This document shows positions 54,520-64,000 of a stretch of 64,000 nt of DNA, piece after piece. The notes under the pieces were generated by a model. That model did no database searches. It was not told where the DNA came from and saw only the letters and a program-made list of their open reading frames with translations. Position 1 is the stretch's first letter. Each line of letters opens with the position of its first letter. The stretch comes from Chytriomyces cf. hyalinus JEL632 (Eukaryota > Chytridiomycota > Chytridiomycetes > Chytridiales > Chytriomycetaceae), in contig JAIWWG010000096.1 of the NCBI GenBank assembly GCA_025435555.1, positions 45,114 to 109,113 on the forward strand, read 5' to 3'. A program made the translations under genes and the position numbers.

Positions 54520-55948
54520 ATGAAGACTGCGCTGTTGTTTGCTGTCGCTGTCCAGACGTGGGTCGCTGTGACCGCTGTTATTCCCGTCTGGACCTACCAT
54601 CAGGACGACAAATGTCAGACTGCTGTCGTTCGAGCAACGTCAACACCCGATCAAGCAGACTGCCAGCCTATTGACTGCAGGAAACTCATTAACCTCGACA
54701 ACGTATTCACGGGTAAATACGTCTCACAGATCTGCAGTAATGACCCCATCGGCACCGCCAGGGCCTCCTTCTCACCCTACGCAGAGGTCATTGAAGAGCT
54801 CCAACACAATGACGGAAACTGTGCTGACCAAATCCAAGGTTTTACTCTGACCCTGCCCAATGTGTGTTTTGCACCAGAGGGTAGAGCTGGAAACTACTTC
54901 CGCCTCACCACAAACTCTGCTGCGGTCGTCTTGGACCAGTACTCGGATGACAACTGCCAAGTAAACTTGAATCTGCCCATTGCGCAGCAGTTTGATGTCT
55001 GTTATGACCGTACCACCAGTCCGGTGGGTGGATTTGGGTTCCGCTTCGTCAGCCGATTTGTTGCGGCGCCGCCAACCACGACCACGTCCACGACCACCAC
55101 GACTTCCACCACTACTTCGACTACAAGCAGTGAGTCCAATTTTATTATACTTGACCATTTTGTCATCTTTGAGTTTGTTGATCTGTTTCAACACAGCCTC
55201 CACCACTTCATCCACGACCACATCGTCCACAACCACTTCCTCCACCACAACTTCCTCCTCCACCACCACCACCACCACTTCCACCACAACCACCCCAACT
55301 ACCACCACCTCAAGCAGCACCACCACCACCACCACTACCACTACCTCTGCTGCGGCCGCATATACTCTGGCTGCCATTTTCCCCGGTGTGGCACCACCAA
55401 AAGACGCGTACGCTCCCCGTCTCGCCGGCGGATGCATCAGCAAATTCCAACTCAACAACCAAACGGGTCTCCCCCAATTCATCAACAACGCAACCCTCTG
55501 CGGCAACCAAGGCGACATGATTTCCCAATTCACGGCCCTGTTCGCCGTTGGATCCGGTATTGCCAAGCTCAACAACGGGTTCTTGGAAAACGGAACCTAC
55601 GTGATTCAAATTCAAGCGTTGAACTCAACCAAACGCAGAGATACCTTGGATTCTGGAAGAGGAAACTGGAATTGGTTGTATAACGGGATTAACCCGCTTC
55701 CACCCACGCAAGTTATTCCACCTCCCACCGAAGAGCCACCAAGAACCGAGGAACCACCAAGAACTGAGGAGCCACCAATCACTGAAGAGCCGCCAAGAAC
55801 TGAGGAGCCACCCGGACCCGAACCCTCTCAAGCCCCACCAGCGCCCATCAGTGTCATCAGACCTACTAACGTGTACAAGGCGGGTGCTGTGAAAGTTACT
55901 GGCGCTACTGTTGCTGGGCTTTTGGCTGTTGTTGCTCTTGTTTTCTAA
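54520..55948 (+). CDS. GPI-anchored mucin-like surface protein, copy 2
   Basis: Two exons (54520-55129, 55197-55948) with a 67-bp intron in the Thr-rich stalk, the same place and length as in the inverted paralogue at 31,711-33,217. Signal peptide MKTALLFAVAVQTWVAVTA. The N-terminal Cys-rich domain contains IPVWTYHQDDKCQTAVVRAT and VVLDQYSDDNCQVNLNLPIA. A Thr/Ser stalk follows, then a second domain (AYTLAAIFPGVAPPKDAYAP ... RDTLDSGRGNWNWLYNGINP), a TEEPPRTEEPP repeat, and a hydrophobic C-terminal GPI-type signal ending VALVF. Probably a surface or cell-wall protein; no named family recognised. Confidence 0.85.
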
Positions 55949-57924
55949 AACTGGGGGATGTATGTGTGTGTCTTGTGCGTCTATTTGCGCGAGCTCTTAT
56001 TATTCTTCTTCCATCTCGTTTTCTTCTTCCCCTCCCTCCCCTTTCTGATAAACTCCTCCCCTTTCTGATAAACTATACACTACGGGCAATAAATATTCTT
56101 GTGGATGAATTTCGAGGATTCTTGCACAAGAGCGCTCAAAAAGCCTCTTGCCCAAGAATGCAGATAATTCTTGTGGAAGAATACCGGTATTCATCCACAA
56201 GAATCCGGATTTCATGCTTGTGCAAGAATACAGTTGCCGATGCTTGCGCAAGAATGCTCAAACAGAAATTGATCCACAAGAATGCTGCCAGAATTGATCC
56301 ACAAGAGCGCCACGAAATTGATCCACAAGACTTCACGCGTATTCTTGCCAATTGATGCAGAATTTAATAATTATTGAATAAAATCCTTTTTTTATTGATG
56401 ATAAAATAACGGAGGAACAGAAAGGAAGGAAGGAATGGCGAATTAAGGAATCATTGAAGAATTTAAGGCGATCGTCGTTCGCAGAGAGGAGCCTATCAAG
56501 CCTGCACAGCACGGCAGCGGCAGCGCACATTGAATCCGTGCAGAGAAGAAATACTCGCATGGAGTTTTTGGCGTGATAGCTGTTGGATGCAGAGAATCAT
56601 TAGATAATCGGCTCGAACGCAATAAAATAAATTGGCGACTTCTCACTTGTTTTTCCAGCGCAGAGAATCCCTGAGCACGTGTTGTTCAATCAATTTTATT
56701 GGCGGTTGCCTGCGACAGTCAGAGGGTCGGATGTTACATCAGTTTGCCGATGATGTTAATAAAACAGAGACGCCTTACATTGCAACATTATACGCGGAGA
56801 ATCCATACTCATCAGAGGAACTGCGCGGCTGGACTTGACTGTCAGGTTGCGACAAGGCTGAATGAAGGAAGGGAAAGTTGATTGGGCTGTTCAGCATTTG
56901 CAGAGTGATGATCAGGTTGTCGATGCAAACCTGCATGCTGATGGATTGCTGCGAGTAGGCTTGCCTCACGTGTTTGAAGGCGTGTTGGGAGGGGACTGAT
57001 CGGCTCGAGTGGTCATGCTGGCTGAAAAAGGGAGACTTATCTTGATTTGATGTGTGTCATACACAACTGATAAATAAATATCCCACAAAAATCCCCAGAT
57101 GAACAACATTGATGAACACTCCTTCAAGAATTTGAAGCGTCTTTATTCACTCGTATACCGTTCAATATTTCGTGCAAGTTCTTTGATGTGTGTATGCGTC
57201 AAATTGCTTGTTGCTGCCAATCATTGTTTATAAAAAAAAATGCAAGATTCACTGGACGAGAAGCCATTGCTTGAATCCATCCATTCACCTCCTTCTGTCT
57301 ATCTGTCCGTCCGAAGATGCCTGTCAAACCTCTCCAATGCACCTGGAGACGTTTGAGTGGCCGTCTTTGACAGCATCTCTCTCCAATCTCTGCCATATCG
57401 CATCTGTGCTTGCTATCATCACATCTTCGGTCCAGTCCACGCCGAAGCGGCGCGCTTGCTTATTAGGGGTACCTGGCCTTGCAGGGCAGCAGCAGCGAAC
57501 CGGGAGTAATCTGTCGAAGCCCCTTCCCTCGTCTTGCGGAGCCACCAATCTTTCCGAACACACGCTGGAGCCATGGGATATGAAGTCATTGTTTGGCAAT
57601 CTCACGCCGCTGGAATTGCCGGTATCAATCCATCTTTATTGCTCAATCCTTTCTTGGCGAAATTGTGTCGAAGTGAGTTCTTTCACCCACATCTCACACG
57701 GAACCTTCTTGTGTGGAATCCTCATCTCTTTTGTTCTCATATTCTTAATTCTCATCTATTTTATTCAGCTATTCTCATATTTTTTCTATTTTCACCTCAA
57801 CGCCATGCCAACTCTGTTAAAATAAACACATCGCATCTTGCTGTTCCATTTCAATTCCATTGCAGGGCCTTAATTGTTCATTGACAGTCTTCTTGTTGCT
57901 CCGTTTCCCAGTGTTTTCGTTCAT
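55949..57924. other. Gene-poor stretch with short repeats
   Basis: No gene I can support over about 2 kb. Contains the ATTGATCCACAAGA repeat field described separately; the rest has only short frames without family features. This marks the transition from genes to the right-hand transposon block. Confidence 0.5.
56096..56340. repeat. CCACAAGA / TCTTGTGG repeat field
   Basis: ATTGATCCACAAGA occurs at 56268-56281, 56293-56306 and 56317-56330 (spacing 25 and 24 bp). Upstream there are both orientations of shorter words (TTCTTGTGGA, ATCCACAAGAAT, TTCTTGCACAAGA), so the field can pair with itself extensively. Confidence 0.75.
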
Positions 57925-57953
57925 GTTGCGGATCCTGGTCAAGGTGGACCAGT
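57925..57953 (+). repeat. 29-bp repeat, copy 2 (copy 1 at 9126-9154)
   Basis: Identical over 29 bases to the reverse complement of 9126-9154. One frame reads MLRILVKVDQFILDQ before a stop. It may be a fragment of the same Harbinger-like transposase family, next to the Copia remnant. Confidence 0.8.
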
Positions 57954-58307
57954 TTATACTTGATCAGAGCAAGAATAGTTGTAGTCATGTAGTGGAATAA
58001 GCTATCGTCATCTACAAGTCTGCACCCTTTATAGAACACAAGGATTCTTGTATTCATTCCTTGTTATAGTATCAACTAGACATTTACCCTACTCAATGTC
58101 ATAATTCATGCCCATTTGTATTGAGGTTGGTGGAATGGTGAGGTGTAGGACTCTTCTTTATCTGCAGTGGAGAATAAGAGATGAATCAGGGAGAATTAAC
58201 CTTTATTGAAGTAAACAGTGCTCCATCACTTGAGACTGATATTCAACACCTCCCCACAATCCAAACATAGGACTGTAGAGAAGTTCAGGTTTAACATAAC
58301 ATGTGTC

Positions 58308-58326
58308 TGTGTGTGTGTGTGTGTGT
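58308..58326 (+). repeat. TG microsatellite
   Basis: About nine to ten tandem TG units downstream of the Copia reverse-transcribing region. Confidence 0.8.
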
Positions 58327-58425
58327 TGGATTGATGTAAGAAGGTTCAAGTGCATGTCTTGGTATGAAGCCTTCAATGATGAAGGATATCTATTTCCAAT
58401 TTTGTTATTTGTGTTACCCTCATGG

Positions 58426-60621
58426 TTAGCTCACAGGCTGTGCTTCACTCAGAGAGTAACACTCTGCTTCAGTTGAGGACAGTGCTACCACAGGTTGTTT
58501 CTTACAGTACCAAGTTACCGCTGCTCCCGCCATCAGGAAAACATGGCCAGATCTGGATTTTCTACCAGCTTCGATACAGCTTGGCAGCTTTGGCTTTGGT
58601 GTCAACCCCAAATCCAAAACAATAGCCCAAAGCATTTCTGACAGTGAGAGTCAGATAGCAGCTGCTCCCCCCAAGGGACTTGTTGTTGTGTGAGAAAACC
58701 ATCAGGTCTGCAGTCACCACTTTGAGCAGTTTGTCAGGCTGGTAACATGCACCCAGAGATCGTGGGTGCAGAAGCCGGTACATCTTGGCCAGGACACAAG
58801 CTTCACAGTTGCATGCAGTTTCTGTATCATTTGTGTCCCATAGCATGAGATCCAGACCGTCTGCAGCTGCAAGCCGAAATGTCCGTTCAAGAGCTTTGTC
58901 CCCAATATGGGTGCGATTGTGCCATACCAGGTTCCTTGTCTTCCAAGATGGAGCAGCTGCTAGAACAGGTCAAGGGGAGTACTTAAATGTGATGGGAAGC
59001 AATCCTCCCTTTTTGAAGCCTTTTGCAAACACTTCTCATGGCCCATTTGCAGGGAACTATCCAATGCTTGCACTCATGTCTGAGTGATCAAACAAGACAC
59101 TGTAGTTGTTCTTGGTAAGGACGTCGTTGACACTTAGCAGATTATGGGTGGCATGTGGCGTATGTTCTATGGGAGGAGTAGTGTATACAACTGCTGAGGT
59201 GCCTGATATAGAGCCCTCATGGCCACTCCCGACAATCCTGCCCCCATCTATCCCACTCCATGTTGTTGGAATGCACAGTGTTTGTGCAAAAGCTGGATGA
59301 TTTCCAAGTGAACCTGATGCTGCCGAATCCAGATTTAGCATGATTGAGTCCTCCCGTGAAATGGACAGAGCATAGGCGTCACTGTGGTTTATTGGGAGAA
59401 ATATGAAACCCAAAGCTTGGATTGCCACTCCTTGCTTGGGCTGGTTGCCACGATGTTCTGACTTGAGCATAACCACTGGGACATTTTCTCCTGAAGCCCG
59501 TGGAAACGCCAGATTCTTGCACCCAATGGCTTTTGCTGCTGCTTCTGCACTTTGAAAAGTCATCCTGATGGCTTCCCATCAGATCTGGTACCGATAGATA
59601 TGCGCGTGGTTGGTCCAAAGTTTTCCATTGCCACTTTGAGAGTATCCTCTGAGATGTTCCACAGCAGCTGGCAAACAAACACTTCATTTTTATCCCTTTC
59701 TCCCCAGCTTGCTGGTGTCCAAGTCCCTCCGGTAGAATTTCTTGACCTGTTCCCAAATTTCAAGGAAGCATGCTCCACCTGAAGTGCCGCTCCTGATTCC
59801 AGAGAGTCTGTCTCCCCACGCTGCACTTGAACCTGACGAAGTTCCGCCACCTCAATTTGCAAGAAAGCCTTCATGGCAGTCACAGTCTTGCAGGGATTTG
59901 GTGTGCCATTGTCCTTGAGATTGTGGAGAAACTTGTCTTTGTATATTTTGAAATCTTCCTCTTTGAGTCCGAAATGCAGACGATTCCCCCACTCAAGATG
60001 TTGGGCCTCATGGCCAACTGCATCAGGGAAACCACAATGAGAAAGATGAATGATCAGATCATCGGCTTGCACAATATATTCCAGTGGTGTCTCATGTGGC
60101 AACTGTGTTATTTTGATGAGCTTCTTGCGGAGCACGTCAGTCATGAGCTGCTTGTTGTGATTGATTTCCTTCATCAAAACATCCCAGCGCTCTTTCACGG
60201 TTGATGGATTTGTCGGGTCCTCCATAATAAACTTGGCCAAATTGTCGTCGAGATGTTGGCAAACCAATTTTGTGATGGTCTGCTTGAATGAATCTCCAGC
60301 CTTGAGCCTGCATCATGAAGTCACTGTTGTCCTCTGCTTTGGCCTCACGAGCAGGGACATACTACAAGCCCAATGCCGAATGTGGCAACTGCTCTGCTTG
60401 GGCAACATCGGCTGGCTGTGCGGGATAGTCGTCTTGAAGTGGAGCCATCATGTCAATGAATGAAATCCGTAATGTCCAGTGGATCCCCGTGTCTGTATTC
60501 TTTTGGAAACTTGACGACCGAGTTGAGTTCAAGAAAGAGTTCTGTGGCCCATTTTGGAAAGGCCTCAATGCCATCTTTGTGGGTAAGAAGGTTGATCTTG
60601 TTGACCAACTTGGGTGCCATG
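58426..60621 (-). mobile_element. Ty1/Copia LTR retrotransposon, internally deleted
   Basis: Minus-strand polyprotein blocks in Copia order. Gag starts at ATG 60621 (MAPKLVNKINLLTHKDG) and continues in a UBN2-like segment (60267-59800; ERWDVLMKEINHNKQLMTDV, LPHETPLEYI). The aspartic protease follows (59563-59057; LNLDSAASGSLG and HNLLSVNDVLTKN), then the GAG-pre-integrase and integrase zinc region (58930-58570; WHNRTHIGDKALER, CNCEACVLAKMYR). The RNase H end comes last (58620-58426; LSSTEAECYSLSEA). Reverse transcriptase and most of the integrase core are absent between about 58,570 and 58,620, and frames differ, so this is a dead deleted copy. LTRs were not identified, although related 40-50 bp segments occur at 60,687-60,745 and 60,801-60,850. 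Confidence 0.8.
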
Positions 60622-60686
60622 TTTTGTTGTGGTGCAGTGGCTCAATCCGTGACTGTTCAGACTCTTAATCTAAGAGAGAACCAATG

Positions 60687-60850
60687 CCTGGTGGTGGTGA
60701 CAGTTGAGCGAGGGGGGAGCAAGCCAATTTACTGAAAGAATGGTTGTGTTTATTTCCTTGTTTACACGCAATCATATAGAGTAAGAAAGAGAAGATTGTA
60801 CCCTGGTGGTGGCGAGCCAGCGAGCCAATTTACTGAAAGAACGGTAAATT
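60687..60850 (+). repeat. Imperfect direct repeat near the Copia 5' end
   Basis: CCTGGTGGTGG...GAGC...AAGCCAATTTACTGAAAGAA at 60,687-60,745 recurs with changes at 60,801-60,850. It may be leader or LTR sequence of the retrotransposon. Confidence 0.5.
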
Positions 60851-60999
60851 GGTCGTGACAGCTCTCACTTTCCATTCATCATCACCAGGGAAAATTATAA
60901 ATAAAAACAACCAATCAAAGCCTACTGAGCTGGTTGAAACGTTGGGGTGCATCCGACACACATCTAACCAAAGAAGTAAGAGTTTTATCAGGTATCCCC

Positions 61000-62330
61000 A
61001 ATGAATCTACTTAATCATAGCAATATAGGTGATGGAAAGCTGTAAGAATTGCACTAATGCCCTTGAAGAAGGACTGGGCAACTGCAAATTTTTTGAACTA
61101 CCCTTCCACAATTGGTTGCAAGGCAGGCATGAACAATCATCATGTGCACATACTGGAAATTCATTACTTGACACTGAAACCCAAAAACATGAACATCACA
61201 AAAGGCAAATACTTTGTGTCTAGATATCATTATCTGTTTGGTAAGATTAATACTTTGATAAATGTGTTACTTTTATTTATAAACTTCAGTAGATAAAGAG
61301 GGAAAGCCTGCACCTGTTGAAGGAACTGAGCTACCTGTTTTTTTGGAAGACATCCCAGGAATGGCGAAATACCATATGAACAAAGGACGCCATTTATTTC
61401 TGGATGCAGAGACTGGAATGTTCATTGCATATTTTGAAGCCAATGCGATTCAAAAGTGTTTCAGGGACTTGGTGCAAAGCATTGAGAAGTTTGAGTGTGG
61501 GACGCAGAATGATGTTTGTGGGAGTTCAAAATGGAAGAGCCATATGGATGGTTGCAGCTGGGCTTAAGCCTTGTGGCAAGTGTGAGCTTTGCGAAAGTGG
61601 AGTAAGCCCATACAAGTCAGCCGGATCATTTCTGTTATCCAACGTTGCATGTCAAGAGTTAGCGTACCAATTAGTTGACATGTCAAAGTGAATTGAATGG
61701 CAGGAAAAGTCGGAGAGTTGTGGAAAAAGGAAACCATGTTTAAATATTTCCATGACGTTGCAATGGAAATTCATGCTGGAATGTACAAAAGTGGAATGCT
61801 GGATGAGAGTGTGATACCAAAAAAAAGTATTGGTAAGGTCAAGTTCTTGGAATATTTTATAAATTTAACAATGGGTTTATGATATAGGTCCTGTTCATTT
61901 AGTTCGTTTTCCATCAAACTACTCCAATCGTATTCATGAGGACAAAGATTGTAAATGTGGGAAACATTCTTACGGAAAAGGTACTAAATCAAAGCCACAA
62001 TGATTGTAAATATCAAACTCGTATTTGCATAATAGGCTACAACACTATGGACAAAAACGAAAGTGGGGTATACTACTTTGTTGTGCCTGAATATGGATTG
62101 TGTTTTCTTCACAAAGACAATCTATACTGGAGCTGGAATACAAGCATCTTTCATAGTACCTCAGTGTATCTGCTTGAAAAGTGTCCTTGCTTTCGGTACA
62201 ATTCTGTCATCAGTATTTCTCAGTGTCTCAAGTCAGCAACTGCAAGGAAAGGGGGAAAGATAAGCAACAATGGTGTCCAGCTTCTTCAAACAAAGTTGGT
62301 GACAGCCGTTAGGAACAGGCAATAGAAAAG
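61000..62330 (+). other. Unassigned coding-like frames beside a CACTA-type transposase
   Basis: Several plus-strand frames (61,057-61,290; 61,343-61,690; 61,697-61,882; 61,936-62,325) have protein-like composition, including IPGMAKYHMNKGRHLFLDAE and a KPCGKCELCESG Cys motif. They could be exons of one gene or parts of an element's second gene. I recognise no family. Confidence 0.3.
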
Positions 62331-63996
62331 AACTTGTTTGCAAACAGATGATAAATAAAAGCCATTTACTGCAATGTTGTTGAACATTAACAATCTTAGC
62401 ATTGCCATCTATTACGCTTAGTGTCTCGCCGGTCAAAGCAATAACAGGACACCCAAGATATTCCTTGCTATTTGGCTTGAACACCAAACAGGTCAGACTG
62501 GAGCTATTGGTAGCAATTTCAGATATTTGAAGGAAGATATTGCTTGGCATATTCTGGATGGATACAAAGTTGCCTTCTTGGAACCAAAACAGAGATTTTT
62601 CTTCAGCAATAATGGACTCCTGTTGCAGAGATAAATTATTGTAAAATGAGTCCTTCAGTTTGAAGTAGGCCCCATGGAAATATGACGTATACTCAGATTA
62701 GTAGCAAAGCGGAGTGCAACATCTTTAGATGTATTTTGCTTGCTTGAATGATGAATGCAGTTCCTTATGACCTTATTGAAGCTTTCAAATGATTCAGTTG
62801 CACTCAATCATGGCAGACCAAAGCAATCGACACAAGATGCAACATATCTTAATAGATGCATTTTTGGTTTCACAATGGTGCTGAAGAATGCAGTACCAGT
62901 TGCATCCAGTATAAACGGATCCAGATAAGTATTGAGATTGTTATTGTAGGAGGGGGCATGTAATGCAGATGAGTACAAGTAGCACATTAAATGGGAAAGC
63001 GACATGATTTGGACACAATTGCTGAAAGTGCAAATGCAGCAATCTGCCTAACATGCCAAAATCTTTTCCAATCAAAGAGCCAACATAATGTACCTATAAA
63101 ACAAGTAATCAGCAACATTGTCAACATGCAATATAGAAGTGAGCTACCATTGAGTGACCATGAATTCTGCTAGGCATCCCAATATAAGATATACCTTCTA
63201 AAGTAGTGTTCAAATCTTGTGCTGCTTGAGAGGAGAGAGATTCTACCAAATCATGCACGGACTACTTGAAAATACTGAGCAACATACAGTGCAAACTTTC
63301 TACTGGTGCATCAGCACTACCATCTATGAAAGGCTGCTCCCATTCATCTCCAAGCAGCAGGTTCATGTATGGAAGGCTGAAATGATTTTCCAAGAACTTG
63401 GAGAAAAAGAAATTGTTGATTCCATTCACTTTTATATTTTCGACCGCAGATGTGATGGACACCTCCTTGGTCAGAATCTTCCTCTTCCATTCCATTAACT
63501 GGCTTTTCACTACCAAAAAGGAATGCTGTACTGTGGGCTGCCACAAGCATAGATTTAGTACTAGTTGAGATGGACTTTTTGGCGATTTTATGTTGCAGAA
63601 GCGGCAAGGAGTTGAAGATGTCATGCCAGTGCAAGAAACAATACTAGCCAAAGCAGGATTGCCCCCCAGCATCTGTAAAACAGAGGCTTGACTTAACAGT
63701 CAGGCAGGTGTATATTTACCGTTTTTAAAACGTGCACCTGTGACAAAGACGTCTTCACAAAGCACCAAATCACATACAAAATTTTCTTTTCTTAATTCCC
63801 ATAAACTATCCGCAATGATGCATGCAGATTCAATAGCTGAAGCATGTTTTGAAGTGCAGATGAAATTTGTGTTCTCTTGCAATTGAGTTTTTTTGAAGGG
63901 AAGTCCTGCAAAAGTGAATGACCATCTGCTTGTGTCATCATTGAAAAGTGTCAATGGAACTTGGAAGACTTGATCGCCACTTGCTTGTAACTGCAC
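62233..63996 (-). mobile_element. Plavaka/CACTA (EnSpm-CMC)-like transposase, incomplete at window edge
   Basis: Minus-strand blocks match the order of fungal Plavaka-type transposases. LFNDDTSRWSFTFAGLP and CTSKHASAIESA (63,996-63,700) precede a Cys segment CRFCNIKSP and PVESLHCMLLSIFK (63,672-63,262). IVKPKMHLLRYVASCVDCFG (about 62,880-62,800) follows, continued without ATG by a TESFESFNKVIRN stretch (about 62,795-62,700). The C-terminal block near 62,550-62,370 ends in VNVQQHCSKW. Frames change between blocks, implying introns or decay, and the N-terminus lies beyond the window. No CACTA terminus could be sought within the window. Confidence 0.65.
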
Positions 63997-64000
63997 AGGA

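Noticed and set aside
54772-55575. Val-rich 267-codon minus-strand frame
   Set aside because: Complement of the Thr-rich stalk of mucin-like gene 2.
57900-61000. Intact Copia element with LTRs
   Set aside because: Reverse transcriptase is missing, and I could not pair long terminal repeats by eye.

Overview
This is eukaryotic nuclear DNA. Introns are short (about 50-180 bp) with GT-AG ends, genes are compact, and homopolymer tracts are frequent. The gene content points to a zoosporic, early-diverging fungus, probably a chytrid. The evidence is a fungal-type fused ergothioneine synthase (Egt1), fungal GPI-anchored mucin-like proteins, KDZ and Plavaka/CACTA-like DNA transposons, and a WD40/HEAT protein resembling ciliary/flagellar WDR87/WDR97 proteins. 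The organism assignment is inference; no species can be named from sequence alone.

Layout. Positions 1-11,100 are a graveyard of DNA transposons: a KDZ transposase, an unassigned decayed gene, a Tc1/mariner-IS630 transposase with an intron before its catalytic Glu, a PIF/Harbinger-like DDE transposase split by about 1.1 kb, and a frameshifted Myb/SANT-like gene. Positions 11,374-31,000 hold single-copy cellular genes: a large WD40-HEAT protein, Egt1 with a tandem stand-alone EgtD-like methyltransferase, two tandem secreted 42-residue-repeat proteins, mitochondrial ribosomal protein bL33 and the Obg-like ATPase OLA1. Positions 31,700-40,500 hold a GPI-anchored mucin-like protein, a Rieske-DUF455 fusion, two small paralogous proteins around a G30 tract, and a secreted haem peroxidase followed by a stranded duplicate of its first exon.

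Positions 41,390-52,132 are the most striking part: six consecutive homeobox genes on one strand, encoding seven homeodomains. The first protein has two homeodomains and the fifth gene is frame-broken by a short tandem repeat. Positions 52,290-55,948 hold two related Cys-rich membrane/secreted proteins and an inverted paralogue of the mucin-like gene. From about 57,900 to the right edge the window returns to transposons: a deleted Ty1/Copia element and a Plavaka/CACTA-like transposase.

Together the accessory genes suggest local tandem and inverted duplication as the main source of novelty here. Paralogue pairs include the EgtD-like, repeat, small-protein, peroxidase exon, Cys-rich and mucin genes, besides the homeobox series. 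Redox and metal genes (Egt1, Rieske-DUF455, peroxidase) lie within the same 22 kb, but nothing in the sequence shows that they are co-regulated. Exon boundaries are read by eye from splice-site consensus and family conservation.
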